A stretch of DNA of 64,000 nt from Brevibacillus brevis NBRC 100599 (GTDB lineage Bacteria > Bacillota > Bacilli > Brevibacillales > Brevibacillaceae), in contig NC_012491.1 in the NCBI RefSeq assembly GCF_000010165.1, positions 1,420,001 to 1,484,000 on the forward strand, in the 5' to 3' direction. The notes below the pieces were generated by a model. That model was not told where the DNA came from. It saw nothing but the letters and a program-made list of their open reading frames with translations, and ran no database searches. This document shows, one piece after another, positions 10,278-19,458 of this stretch. Position numbers and translations under genes: made by a program. How positions within the stretch are numbered: the first letter of the stretch is position 1; each line of letters opens with the position of its first letter.

Positions 10278-11408
10278 TCAGGTTTTCCTCCCACGGATGT
10301 AGCCCCATACATCTACGAAGACGTTGGCTTTTACCAAAGCGTTGATCATGACGAGTGAAACAGGTCCAATGATCAAGCCCAGGAATCCGAATAGCTGGAG
10401 ACCAACAAACAGCGCGACTAGCGTGAGGAGCGGGTCGAGACCGACGTTTTCGGCAACGACTTTTGGTTCGATAATTTGACGGAAAATCAAGACGACCCCG
10501 TACAAAATGGATAAGCCAATGACCATCGTGTAATTGCCTTTGAAAAACATGTAGATGATCCAAGGAACAAAGACGGTCCCAGTCCCAAGATAAGGCAAGA
10601 GATCGACCAAGCCCGTGATCAAGCCAATCGTAATCGCGTACTCGACACGCATGACCAACAGGCCAATGATGACGATGGCAGCGGTTAAGGAGATGAGGGT
10701 CAACTGCGCCTTGACGAATCCGAACAAGGCATTGCGCAAATCGATGAAAATTTGATCGAGACGGCTGTTTACCCCAGTTGGCAAAAGACGACGAGCCCTC
10801 GCTTCCCAAAGGGAAAAATCTTTAGAGATAAAGAAGGCACCCATGATGGAAATAACGGAAACTGTTGCCATATTAGGGAGTGAGAGAAGCAGGTTTTTCA
10901 ATCCATCCAGGAATTTGACGATCAAGTTCTGCCCGACATTCGTGATGGTCGAGATTGCACTGCCTACCGTACTGGCGAGCTTCTCTTGGTATCCTTGATC
11001 AAGCTGAGCATAAAACCACTGAATCTGATTGTACAGTCCCATTAAAAAGTCTTGAGAAATTGTAGTTTGCAAATAATGGGCCAGCTCCTGTGCAACGACT
11101 GGCAAACGCTTGGCCAGCTCTCCGATTTCCACGACCGTTTCCGTGATGATCAGTGTGGCCACTCCGCCAGCGAGCAGTATCAAAACCAAGAGCGCGATAA
11201 TGACCGAAAGCCAGCGGGGAATCCGGAACTTACTGGTCATAAACGTAACGGGTTTGTTGATGATGAGCGCAATGAGTAAAGCGATTATAAATGGGTACAG
11301 TAAAGGTGTTGCGTGTTGGAATACCCAAATCCCTACATAGACAAGCTGGCAGACCCATAACAAGCGAATGATTTGAAAGAGGCGCTCTACCCAGTTTTCC
11401 TGATTCAA
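10278..11408 (-). CDS. ytvI: AI-2E family transporter YtvI (sporulation-associated membrane protein)
   Basis: A 376 aa polytopic protein with the 7-8 transmembrane layout of the AI-2E/UPF0118 family: two N-terminal helices, a long amphipathic middle region (residues ~85-160), then helices containing the glycine-rich ITGLVDLLPYLGTG and VFVPWIIYMF. Bacillus YtvI has the same size and the same place next to citZ and is annotated as a sporulation integral membrane protein. Substrate unknown. The ATG at 11408 follows AAAGGAGAAAT on the minus strand. Confidence 0.88.
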   Translation of the reverse strand: MNQENWVERLFQIIRLLWVCQLVYVGIWVFQHATPLLYPFIIALLIALIINKPVTFMTSKFRIPRWLSVIIALLVLILLAGGVATLIITETVVEIGELAKRLPVVAQELAHYLQTTISQDFLMGLYNQIQWFYAQLDQGYQEKLASTVGSAISTITNVGQNLIVKFLDGLKNLLLSLPNMATVSVISIMGAFFISKDFSLWEARARRLLPTGVNSRLDQIFIDLRNALFGFVKAQLTLISLTAAIVIIGLLVMRVEYAITIGLITGLVDLLPYLGTGTVFVPWIIYMFFKGNYTMVIGLSILYGVVLIFRQIIEPKVVAENVGLDPLLTLVALFVGLQLFGFLGLIIGPVSLVMINALVKANVFVDVWGYIRGRKT

Positions 11409-11545
11409 ACGATTTCTCCTTTCCGCCGCGAAGGTGCGAACATAATACTGATGTTTCTATTATGCAGCATGCCTCATAGGTGGAGCAAGAACGCGAAAAA
11501 ACAAAACTCCGTTTCACCCTTCGAAACATTTTTTCGCTAACCTTA

Positions 11546-11574
11546 TTCACAAAATCGCAATAATCTTTTATAAT
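11546..11574 (+). promoter_or_regulatory. Candidate sigma-A promoter of the citZ operon
   Basis: TTCACA and a consensus TATAAT are spaced by 17 bases. The implied 5' leader of citZ is about 250 bases. Confidence 0.65.
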
Positions 11575-11832
11575 TGGGTCGTCTTAGTGGATTCTTTTCT
11601 CTCGCCTCTCCCCTTACACGAGCGTCATTTTCATGTACGACCTTGTGAGGATTTGCGTGGATACATTCCCTGTCAAGAGTGGTGGATGAAAGAAACCGCT
11701 GCTTACAATTTCATAGATAGGATATTCAAAAAGTCGTCTATTTTGAACTTGATCAGGCCGTTTATCAGTCATGGCGGACAAGCGAAGACTAGATAAGCAC
11801 TACTACTTGAGTGGAAAAGGAGAGGGAGTTCT
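11575..11832 (+). other. Long citZ leader, no gene seen
   Basis: A 69-codon open frame from a GTG at 11587 has no ribosome binding site and no recognisable product. No convincing cre site, hairpin terminator or riboswitch is visible; the leader ends with the citZ ribosome binding site AAAGGAGAGGGAG. Confidence 0.4.
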
Positions 11833-12945
11833 ATGACAACTACTCGTGGACTTGAAGGCGTTGTTGCCGCTCAATCATCTATCTGTTCGATCGTCGATGG
11901 AGTTCTTTGCTATGGCGGGATCAACATCGATGAGCTGGCAGAACATGCAACTTTTGAAGAGGTTGTATATTTGCTCTGGCATGGAGCGTTACCGAAGCGT
12001 GATCAGCTGGACGCTTTGAAAAAACAATTGGGTGAAAATGCAGCAGTGGCCAAAGAAGTGCTGGAAAGCGTTCGCCACTATCCAAAAGGCGTACACCCAA
12101 TGGCGGCGTTGCGCACAGCTGTCTCTTCGTTAGCGCTCTACGACACAGAAGCGCAAGATATGTCTCCAGAAGCCAACTATCGGAAATCGATCCGTCTGAT
12201 GGCACAAACTCCTACCTTGATCGCTGCTTACGAGCGTATGCGTAAAGGTTTGGAGCCAGTAGCTCCACGTGCAGATTTCACGATTGCACAAAACTTCCTC
12301 TACATGCTCACAGGCCAGGAGCCAACAGAAACAGCAGTAAAAGCGTTTGACGTTGCTCTGATCCTGCATGCTGACCATGAGTTTAACGCATCTACATTCT
12401 CTGCTCGCGTAACTGTTGCAACTCTGACTGATATTTATTCCGGTATCGTGTCTGCAATTGGTACGCTCAAAGGCCCTCTGCATGGTGGCGCTAATGAAGC
12501 AGTAGCGAAAATGCTGAACGAAATCGGCGGTATGGCTAATGTAGAATCCTACATCCGCACCAAGCTGGATAACAAGGAAAAAATCATGGGCTTCGGACAC
12601 CGTGTATACAAAGATGGTGACCCACGTGCGAAATGGCTGAAAGAAATGTCCAAAGCACTGACCGCGCAAATCGGTCGCCCTGAGCTGTTTGAGATGTCTG
12701 TGAAGATCGATGAAATGATTTCCGGTGAAAAAGGATTGAAGCCAAACGTTGACTTCTACTCCGCATCTGTTTACATTTCACTTGGCCTCGAAACGGACCT
12801 GTTCACACCGATTTTTGCTATCAGCCGTATGTCCGGTTGGACAGCACACATCATGGAACAGTATGAAAATAATCGCCTGATCCGTCCTCGCGCGGATTAC
12901 ACCGGTCCGGTCAACCAACACTACGTTCCAATTGACCGCCGCTAA
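11833..12945 (+). CDS. citZ: Citrate synthase
   Basis: Condenses acetyl-CoA with oxaloacetate at the entry of the citric acid cycle. The 370 aa protein is of the short type II-like Gram-positive form. Catalytic regions are visible: GPLHGGANEAV with the first catalytic His, MGFGHRVYKDGDPRA with the second His, and the segment LETDLFTPIFAISRMSGW holding the aspartate region. It starts the citZ-icd-mdh group, the same order as in B. subtilis. Confidence 0.97.
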   Translation: MTTTRGLEGVVAAQSSICSIVDGVLCYGGINIDELAEHATFEEVVYLLWHGALPKRDQLDALKKQLGENAAVAKEVLESVRHYPKGVHPMAALRTAVSSLALYDTEAQDMSPEANYRKSIRLMAQTPTLIAAYERMRKGLEPVAPRADFTIAQNFLYMLTGQEPTETAVKAFDVALILHADHEFNASTFSARVTVATLTDIYSGIVSAIGTLKGPLHGGANEAVAKMLNEIGGMANVESYIRTKLDNKEKIMGFGHRVYKDGDPRAKWLKEMSKALTAQIGRPELFEMSVKIDEMISGEKGLKPNVDFYSASVYISLGLETDLFTPIFAISRMSGWTAHIMEQYENNRLIRPRADYTGPVNQHYVPIDRR

Positions 12946-13012
12946 GAACTCGCTATTTTCGAGCGTGGAGGGCAGGTGGTCAGCCAGGCTGATCGCTCCT
13001 GAGCGCAAGCTT

Positions 13013-13042
13013 GAGAACTACCACAAGTGAGTGGTAGTTCTC
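13013..13042 (+). promoter_or_regulatory. Perfect hairpin between citZ and icd
   Basis: GAGAACTACCAC and GTGGTAGTTCTC form a 12 bp perfect stem with a six-base loop. No T run follows, so it is not a normal terminator; it could be an RNA stability or processing element that sets the citZ to icd ratio, or part of a decayed palindromic element. Confidence 0.5.
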
Positions 13043-13060
13043 CTACGTCTGGAAATATTC
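13021..13060. repeat. Remnant of the composite palindromic element (R6)
   Basis: CTACGTCTGGAAATATTC (13043-13060) is identical to the right arm of module A in R1-R4 (8498-8515), and CCACAAGT just before it (13021-13028) is also shared. The copies differ by about 14 inserted bases between these blocks. The left arm is not seen. Confidence 0.6.
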
Positions 13061-13098
13061 ATAATCACCGAATATATATAACACTGGAGGGATTTTTT

Positions 13099-14382
13099 GT
13101 GTTTAAAAACCTGACGCAACCAACTGTAGGCGAAAAAATTACTGTGGATAACGGTAAATTGGTAGTTCCAAACAATCCAGTCATTCCTTTCATCGAGGGT
13201 GACGGTACTGGCCCTGACATTTGGAAAGCTTCTGTTCGCGTTCTGGATGCAGCTGTAGAAAAAGCTTACAAGGGCGAGAAAAAAATCGCTTGGTTCGAAG
13301 TATTCGCAGGTGAAAAATCCTTCAACCAATACAGCGAGTGGCTACCAGAAGATACGCTGACTGCTGTTCGTGAATACCTGATCGCAATCAAAGGTCCTTT
13401 GACTACGCCAGTAGGCGGCGGTATCCGTTCTATCAACGTAGCACTGCGTCAAGAGCTGGATCTGTATGCTTGCGTACGTCCTGTTCAATACTTCGATGGT
13501 GTTCCATCCCCAGTGAAACATCCTGAATTGACTGACATGGTAATCTTCCGTGAGAACACTGAAGACATCTACGCTGGCGTAGAGTGGGCTGAAGGTACTC
13601 CAGAAGTGAAAAAAGTAATCGACTTCCTGCAAAACGAAATGGGCGTGAAGAAAATCCGCTTCCCAGAAACTTCTGGTATCGGTATCAAGCCTGTTTCCAA
13701 AGATGGTACAGAGCGTCTGGTTCGTGCAGCGATCAACTATGCGATCGAGAACAACCGCAAATCCGTTACCCTCGTACACAAAGGTAACATCATGAAGTTC
13801 ACGGAAGGTGCTTTCAAAACTTGGGGATATGCAGTAGCTGAAGCAGAATTCGGCGACAAAGTATTCACTTGGGCACAATACGATCGTATCAAAGCTGAAG
13901 GCGGCGACGCTGACAAAGCACAAAAAGAAGCAGAAGCAGCTGGCAAAATCATCGTGAAAGATGTTATCGCTGACGCGTTCCTGCAACAAATCCTGACTCG
14001 TCCAGCTGAGTACGACGTAGTAGCAACACTCAACTTGAACGGTGACTATGTATCTGATGCATTGGCTGCACAAGTAGGCGGTATCGGTATCGCTCCAGGT
14101 GCAAACATCAACTACCTGACTGGTCATGCGATCTTCGAAGCAACTCATGGTACAGCTCCGAAATACGCTGGTCTGGACAAAGTAAACCCATCCTCCGTGA
14201 TCCTGTCCGGAGAAATGATGCTGCGTCACCTGGGCTGGAACGAAGCAGCTGATCTGATCATCAACTCCATGGAAAAAACCATCTCTGCGAAAACAGTAAC
14301 ATACGATTTCGCTCGTCTGATGGAAGGCGCAAAAGAACTGAAATGCTCCGAGTTTGCTGACGCTCTGATTCAAAACATGTAA
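13099..14382 (+). CDS. icd: Isocitrate dehydrogenase (NADP-dependent)
   Basis: Oxidatively decarboxylates isocitrate to 2-oxoglutarate. The GTG at 13099 follows GGAGGGA and gives MFKNLTQ then GEKITV, as in Bacillus homologues; product 427 aa. [14 protein letters not shown] starts the nucleotide fold. The substrate loop [20 protein letters not shown] carries the serine that is phosphorylated in E. coli. [12 protein letters not shown] and [10 protein letters not shown] are present; the latter precedes the NADP-discriminating region. It lies between citZ and mdh in one operon. Confidence 0.96.
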   Translation: MFKNLTQPTVGEKITVDNGKLVVPNNPVIPFIEGDGTGPDIWKASVRVLDAAVEKAYKGEKKIAWFEVFAGEKSFNQYSEWLPEDTLTAVREYLIAIKGPLTTPVGGGIRSINVALRQELDLYACVRPVQYFDGVPSPVKHPELTDMVIFRENTEDIYAGVEWAEGTPEVKKVIDFLQNEMGVKKIRFPETSGIGIKPVSKDGTERLVRAAINYAIENNRKSVTLVHKGNIMKFTEGAFKTWGYAVAEAEFGDKVFTWAQYDRIKAEGGDADKAQKEAEAAGKIIVKDVIADAFLQQILTRPAEYDVVATLNLNGDYVSDALAAQVGGIGIAPGANINYLTGHAIFEATHGTAPKYAGLDKVNPSSVILSGEMMLRHLGWNEAADLIINSMEKTISAKTVTYDFARLMEGAKELKCSEFADALIQNM

Positions 14383-14434
14383 GATAGATTTGGGTACAAA
14401 TTTTTACACTTACATTTTTGGAGGGGAATAGTTC

Positions 14435-15373
14435 ATGGCATTCAACCGTAAAAAAATCGCTGTTATCGGTAGTGGCTTCACTGGTGCAACAACTGCATTC
14501 ATTTTGGGGCAAAAAGAACTGGGCGACATCGTATTGGTTGACATTCCGCAACTGGAAAACCCAACAAAAGGTAAAGCGCTCGACATGATGGAATCCGCGC
14601 CAGTATTAGGCTTTGATGCAAGCATCACAGGTACTGCCAACTATGAAGACATCAAAGATGCTGATCTCGTCATCATCACAGCTGGTATTGCCCGCAAGCC
14701 TGGCATGTCCCGCGATGACTTGGTTAACACGAATGCTGGCATTATGAAATCTGTTGCAGAGCAAGTAAAAACATATGCACCTAACTCTATCGTGCTCGTA
14801 TTGTCCAACCCAGTTGACGCGATGACGTACACCTTCTTCAAAACGTCGGGCTTCCCGAAAGAGCGCGTAATCGGTCAATCCGGCGTTCTGGACACAGCTC
14901 GTTTCCGTACCTTCGTGGCTATGGAGTTGAACGTATCTGTAGAAGACGTAACGGGCTTCGTTCTGGGTGGTCACGGTGATGACATGGTTCCTTTGGTTCG
15001 CTACTCTTATGCTGGTGGTATTCCATTGGAAAAATTAATCCCGAAAGACCGTTTGGATGCGATCGTAGAGCGTACCCGCAAGGGCGGCGGCGAGATCGTA
15101 AACCTTTTGGGGAACGGTTCCGCTTACTACGCACCTGCGGCTTCCTTGGTACAAATGGCCGAAGCCATCCTCAAGGACAAAAAACGCATTCTACCATCCA
15201 TCGCTCTTCTGCAAGGAGAATACGGCTACAACGATCTCTACCTGGGAGTACCGACTCTGCTCGGCACAAACGGGATCGAGAAAGTGATCGAATTGGATCT
15301 GACTGCCGAAGAGAAAGCAGCTCTCGACAAATCTGCTGACTCCGTACGCAGCGTAATGGCTGTTTTGAAATAA
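14435..15373 (+). CDS. mdh: Malate dehydrogenase
   Basis: NAD-dependent oxidation of malate to oxaloacetate. This 312 aa protein is the lactate-dehydrogenase-like MDH type. [15 protein letters not shown] is the Rossmann glycine motif, followed by an aspartate-ended strand (IVLVDIP) that selects [15 protein letters not shown] holds the substrate arginines and [15 protein letters not shown] the catalytic histidine. It is 52 bases after icd with a good ribosome binding site (GGAGGGG), and the operon ends at the terminator just downstream. Confidence 0.96.
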   Translation: MAFNRKKIAVIGSGFTGATTAFILGQKELGDIVLVDIPQLENPTKGKALDMMESAPVLGFDASITGTANYEDIKDADLVIITAGIARKPGMSRDDLVNTNAGIMKSVAEQVKTYAPNSIVLVLSNPVDAMTYTFFKTSGFPKERVIGQSGVLDTARFRTFVAMELNVSVEDVTGFVLGGHGDDMVPLVRYSYAGGIPLEKLIPKDRLDAIVERTRKGGGEIVNLLGNGSAYYAPAASLVQMAEAILKDKKRILPSIALLQGEYGYNDLYLGVPTLLGTNGIEKVIELDLTAEEKAALDKSADSVRSVMAVLK

Positions 15374-15386
15374 GATCAATACATGT

Positions 15387-15418
15387 AAGACGCCTTTCTT
15401 TGGGAAGGCGTCTTTTTT
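15387..15418 (+). terminator. Intrinsic terminator of citZ-icd-mdh
   Basis: AAGACGCCTT pairs with GAAGGCGTCTT around a short loop, followed by T6. Confidence 0.9.
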
Positions 15419-15424
15419 ATTAAA

Positions 15425-15860
15425 GTTGCTGTGGTGGTGGAAGAAGCGAATTTCCAGTCTACGCTTCGGCCTACGCCCCGCAAGGGGTATGACTGTCCGC
15501 CCCGGAATAAATGGCGGGAGCGCTTCAAACGTAGAAGTTTCGAGGGAGGATTTCATAAGTGAAGCTGAAATTCCCCGCCATTTATTCCGGAGCTGAGCTG
15601 GGCTCCAGAGGCGCTTGGACTGGAAATTCGCTTCTTCCACGATGCTTTTCAGTTTTTTTAAAAGCGCTCAATGAAAAAGGGATGTGATTTTAAACTCTAG
15701 AAAACTTCACTGAGCCCACTTGCAAAACGTTGTAAAAGCAATATATACATCTACAGCTGTCCGAAAGCACTGTCACATGTTTGGAAGGAGACCGCCCGAA
15801 CGCAGAGAGGATACAGGCGACTGGAAAACATGTGGCAGGGCTTCTCCCGACCACTACAGT
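15425..15860. repeat. Diverged composite palindromic element, copy R5
   Basis: Same architecture as R1-R4 but different sequence. Module A has perfect 21 bp outer arms at 15439-15459 and 15618-15638 (GAAGAAGCGAATTTCCAG core) and perfect 17 bp inner arms at 15502-15518 and 15574-15590 (CCGGAATAAATGGCGGG). GACTGTCCGC directly before the inner arm is conserved with R1-R4. Module B is shorter, with CACATGTTT pairing with AAACATGTG. The ends resemble R1-R4 (GCTGTGGTGGTGG; CTCCCGACCACTACAG). No coding potential is seen. Confidence 0.8.
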
Positions 15861-16075
15861 TTGAAGGCATTTTTAATATAGTACCTTTACCTAAAAGAGG
15901 AATACTATTGCCAAGCCACTAAGTTCTATGTACGAACAGCATGTCTTTACAAAAAAATTACTTGTTTTCCGCAATCAGCATTGGCAGACTGAGTATTGTA
16001 GAGAGAAGTATTTTTCAGGGGACGTAGGATAGAAAATCGAGCGCAAGCATTGCAACGCTAGGGGGAAACAGACAG
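15861..16075 (+). other. Upstream region of phoP, no clear promoter seen
   Basis: About 215 bases between the R5 element and phoP. I see no intact -35/-10 pair with correct spacing, no convincing PhoP direct repeats and no gene. Confidence 0.4.
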
Positions 16076-16771
16076 ATGATCAAAGTATTGGTAGTGGATG
16101 ACGAAGCTTCTATTGTAAAGCTATTGCAATTTAATCTTGAAAAATCAGGATTTCAGGTCGTAACTGCTTTTGACGGTAAACAGGCCTTGGAAGTAGTTAA
16201 AAGCGAGCAGCCTGATTTTATCATTCTTGATTTGATGCTTCCCAAGATGGATGGAATGGACGTATGCAAAACCTTGCGCCAAGAACGCAATAATACGCCG
16301 ATCTTGATGCTTACAGCGAAAGATGATGAGCTCGACAAGATTTTGGGGCTTGAGCTTGGTGCCGATGATTATTTGACAAAGCCTTTTAGCCCGAGAGAAG
16401 TAATTGCTCGCGTGAAAGCCATTCTGCGGCGGTTTCAGAACACGCCAGAAGCAACTACAGGGCATCAAGAGGTGTTGCTCCAATTCGGAGATATTCGCAT
16501 TTACCCGGAGAAGTACGAGGTGTTCTGTAAAGACGTCAAGGTCGAGCTGACGCCAAAGGAATTCGAGCTGCTCAACTATTTAGCGAGCCACCAAGGGCGT
16601 GTACTGACGCGCGATCAATTGTTGAACGCTGTTTGGAACTACGATTTCATCGGGGACTCTCGAATTGTGGACGTTCATGTCAGCCATTTGCGCGAAAAGC
16701 TTGAGGATGACACGAAGAACCCGAAATACATTAAAACAGTTCGCGGATTAGGATACAAACTGGAAGGATAA
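16076..16771 (+). CDS. phoP: Phosphate regulon response regulator PhoP (OmpR family)
   Basis: A 231 aa cytoplasmic transcription factor. The receiver domain has the acidic pair DDE near residues 8-10, the phosphorylated D52 (LDLMLPKMDG) and K102 (DDYLTKPFSP). The C-terminal winged helix ends with RIVDVHVSHLREKLEDD and IKTVRGLGYKLE, typical of OmpR/PhoB. phoR starts 13 bases later. Its position after mdh is the same as in B. subtilis, which supports the PhoP name over other OmpR regulators such as WalR. Confidence 0.9.
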   Translation: MIKVLVVDDEASIVKLLQFNLEKSGFQVVTAFDGKQALEVVKSEQPDFIILDLMLPKMDGMDVCKTLRQERNNTPILMLTAKDDELDKILGLELGADDYLTKPFSPREVIARVKAILRRFQNTPEATTGHQEVLLQFGDIRIYPEKYEVFCKDVKVELTPKEFELLNYLASHQGRVLTRDQLLNAVWNYDFIGDSRIVDVHVSHLREKLEDDTKNPKYIKTVRGLGYKLEG

Positions 16772-16784
16772 CGGAGGATTTACC

Positions 16785-18548
16785 TTGACTCGCTTTCGAA
16801 TCAAACTCACTTTGACTATTTTGGGTTTAATCTCTCTCGTACTATTGGTGATGGGCATGTATTTTGCCAAAGTGCTTGAGAATTCCTACCTCCAATCACT
16901 GAATGAGCTATTGTCTCGCGAGTCGAAGCTCATCGCTCAGGCGGTCCGATTCCCGGACGTCTTTTCTGATAAGGCGACGTTAGAGGATCGGGTTAAACAA
17001 GTAGCGCCAGCAGATGAAGTACGGATCACCATTATCGACAAGGATGGTCAAGTGATGTACGACAACTCCTCCCATTCGGAAGAGATGGAAAACCACCATG
17101 ACCGACCAGAGATGAAGGCAGCGTTACAAGGAGAAACAGGGATTTCCCGCCGTTTCAGTGAGACGCTCGGCTATGACATGATGTACGTTGCAGTACCTGT
17201 TGAACTGAACAACGAAATATTCGGTGTTGTTCGTTCAGCGATGTCAATGAAAGATATTACCGATACGATCCACAAAATGTGGTACAGCTTACTCACTGGT
17301 TTATTGGTTACCTTGGTAGTCGGATCGATTGTCGTTTCCCGCATTTCCTTTTCCATTATTCGTCCGATCGAGGAGATCACCCGGGTAGCCCGCAACATTA
17401 CACAGCGCCAATATGAGAGCCGTGTGAGAATCAAAGCAAAGGATGAGATCGGTCAGCTTGCAGGCGCGATCAACTTCATGGCATCGAGCCTGGAGCAGCA
17501 GATGTACGAAATCTCGGAGAATCAGCAGCGCCTGGCAGGGGTGCTGACTAATATGACGAGTGGCGTAATCTTCATTTCAGAGCAACGTCGGATCATGCTG
17601 GTCAATCCAGCCGTTGAAAAGCTGTTGGGGACTGCTGGCCATGAGATCGTAGGCAAGCTGCATATCGAGGCAGGCAAAAGCTTTGGGCTTAGCCAATACA
17701 TCGACAGGTGCCTCGACAGAAGCGAGAAGTTTCGTCAAGAGGTACACATCTATTACCCGCAGGAACGCATTCTTGACGTGAATTTTGCTCCCTATATCAA
17801 CTTCAAGGGGGAGTCGAGGGGTGTAGTCGTGGTACTGCATGACATCACGGACATTCGTCGCTTGGAGAAGATGCGCAGTGAATTCGTAGCAAACGTATCG
17901 CATGAGCTACGTACGCCGATTACCTCGATCAAGGGCTTCACGGAGACCTTGCTTGAAGGCGCGATGCAGGACGAGGAAACATGTCGCAATTTCCTGCAAA
18001 TCATCTCGGATGAGAGCGAGCGGCTCTACCGAATGATACGCGATATCTTGGATCTCTCCAAAATCGAGCAAAAGCGAATCCCATTGCATCTGGGTCAGGT
18101 TCACTTACAGGATTTGATCAGTTCAGCAGTTGCCATTATGCATGACCAGGCACAGCGCAAGGAATTGACGATCACGCTCCCTTCACCGAAGCCAGATATT
18201 TGGCTGATGACCGATAAGGATTGCTTGCAGCAGATCATCCTGAATCTGTTGACGAATGCGATCGCCTACACGCAAGAAGGTGGAAAAATCAGCATCAAGA
18301 CAGAAGCAGACAGCGAAAACATCACTATACAAGTCATGGATACCGGGATTGGCATTCCGGAAAAGGAGCTCACGCGTATCTTTGAGCGGTTTTATCGCGT
18401 AGACAAAGCCCGCAGCCGCGATTCAGGTGGAACAGGTTTGGGCCTCGCAATTGTGAAGCATCTCGTGGAAAATTTGCACGGGCATATTAGTGTGGAGAGC
18501 AAGGAAGGAAGAGGGACAACCTTCACAGTTACACTCCCCCTTACCTAA
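16785..18548 (+). CDS. phoR: Phosphate regulon sensor histidine kinase PhoR
   Basis: Membrane sensor kinase for PhoP, 587 aa. Transmembrane helices lie near residues 8-28 and 165-185 and bracket an extracytoplasmic sensor region. Then come HAMP (SIIRPIEEITRVARNI), a PAS domain (~250-350), the H box with H373 in FVANVSHELRTP, and the ATPase N, G1, F and G2 boxes (LLTNAIAYT, DTGIGIP, FERFYRVDK, GTGLGLAI). The start is a TTG with GGAGGA eight bases upstream; no better ATG is near. Confidence 0.9.
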   Translation: MTRFRIKLTLTILGLISLVLLVMGMYFAKVLENSYLQSLNELLSRESKLIAQAVRFPDVFSDKATLEDRVKQVAPADEVRITIIDKDGQVMYDNSSHSEEMENHHDRPEMKAALQGETGISRRFSETLGYDMMYVAVPVELNNEIFGVVRSAMSMKDITDTIHKMWYSLLTGLLVTLVVGSIVVSRISFSIIRPIEEITRVARNITQRQYESRVRIKAKDEIGQLAGAINFMASSLEQQMYEISENQQRLAGVLTNMTSGVIFISEQRRIMLVNPAVEKLLGTAGHEIVGKLHIEAGKSFGLSQYIDRCLDRSEKFRQEVHIYYPQERILDVNFAPYINFKGESRGVVVVLHDITDIRRLEKMRSEFVANVSHELRTPITSIKGFTETLLEGAMQDEETCRNFLQIISDESERLYRMIRDILDLSKIEQKRIPLHLGQVHLQDLISSAVAIMHDQAQRKELTITLPSPKPDIWLMTDKDCLQQIILNLLTNAIAYTQEGGKISIKTEADSENITIQVMDTGIGIPEKELTRIFERFYRVDKARSRDSGGTGLGLAIVKHLVENLHGHISVESKEGRGTTFTVTLPLT

Positions 18549-18654
18549 AAACAACTGCAAAAAGATTTACACAAACAAAATAGTAGCTTTACTTCTACAA
18601 TACAATCGCCTTGTACCATTTGACATGTCAGACACAAGAAGGGGGAAGAGGGAA

Positions 18655-19311
18655 ATGTCACGGCATGCTTTTGAAGAACAGCAGGATATACTGCACCGCA
18701 AGCTCATGACGATGGGCACATTGGTGGAAGAAGCCATTCATAAATCGATTAAGAGTCTGGTTGAGCGAGATGCCCAACTGGCTGAACAGGTTATCGCAAG
18801 CGATCCTGTGATCAATGAGTTGGAGCAAGAAATACAGAGCGATTGCTTCCGTCTCATTGCGCTACAGCAGCCAGTCGGTGGTGACTTGCGACGCTTGGGA
18901 ACTATGTTGAAGCTGGTGACGGATTTGGAGCGCATGGGTGATCATGCCGTTTCCATTGCCAAGACGACCCGACGCTTGATGGCGGACCCGTACGTGAAAC
19001 CCCTCATCGATATTCCGATGATGGCTGATCACGTTAAGGCTATGGTGCGTGATTGCTTAAATGCCTATATTGCACGCAACAAAGAAGCGGCAGAAGAGAT
19101 TGCCTCACGCGACGACATTGTTGATAAACTGTACTCCACGATTTTCCATGATCTGATTGAATTGATGACGAAAAACAGTCAGGCCATTTCGCAAGGAACG
19201 CATTTGCTCTTGGTCGCGCAATATTTGGAACGGATTGCCGATCATGTTACGAACATCTGCGAATGGATTATTTATATGTCTACTGGAAAAATGACGGATT
19301 TGAATAAATAA
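18655..19311 (+). CDS. phoU: Phosphate transport/signalling regulator PhoU
   Basis: A 218 aa all-helical protein made of two PhoU repeats with the metal-binding E/DxxxD motifs (TDLERMGDHAVSIAK; YLERIADHVTNICEW). PhoU restrains the kinase of the Pho system and modulates Pst transport. The ATG at 18655 follows AAGAGGGAA and gives the normal length. Here it is directly downstream of phoR, about 106 bases away, and not attached to a pst operon; no pst gene is in the window. Confidence 0.93.
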   Translation: MSRHAFEEQQDILHRKLMTMGTLVEEAIHKSIKSLVERDAQLAEQVIASDPVINELEQEIQSDCFRLIALQQPVGGDLRRLGTMLKLVTDLERMGDHAVSIAKTTRRLMADPYVKPLIDIPMMADHVKAMVRDCLNAYIARNKEAAEEIASRDDIVDKLYSTIFHDLIELMTKNSQAISQGTHLLLVAQYLERIADHVTNICEWIIYMSTGKMTDLNK

Positions 19312-19327
19312 TGCCCGAATAACAAAA

Positions 19328-19368
19328 AGCCGCTGTGAGCTATGAATATTAGCTGGCAGCGGTTTTTT
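19328..19368 (+). terminator. Intrinsic terminator of phoPR-phoU
   Basis: AGCCGCTG pairs with CAGCGGTT, with a second inner stem AGCTA/TAGCT, followed by T6. Confidence 0.85.
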
Positions 19369-19458
19369 CACGGTTGTAGACAGACGCCTATTCTCCCTTT
19401 TGTGCATACAATACATCGATTCAATGGCAGCTAGAAGAAGTACAGGAGGGAAAGGGCA

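Noticed and set aside
11587-11796. Possible leader peptide before citZ
   Set aside because: GTG start without ribosome binding site, no run of regulatory codons and no attenuator hairpin.
13342-14373. Minus-strand open frame of 343 codons opposite icd
   Set aside because: Cysteine- and histidine-rich translation typical of an antisense shadow of a real gene.
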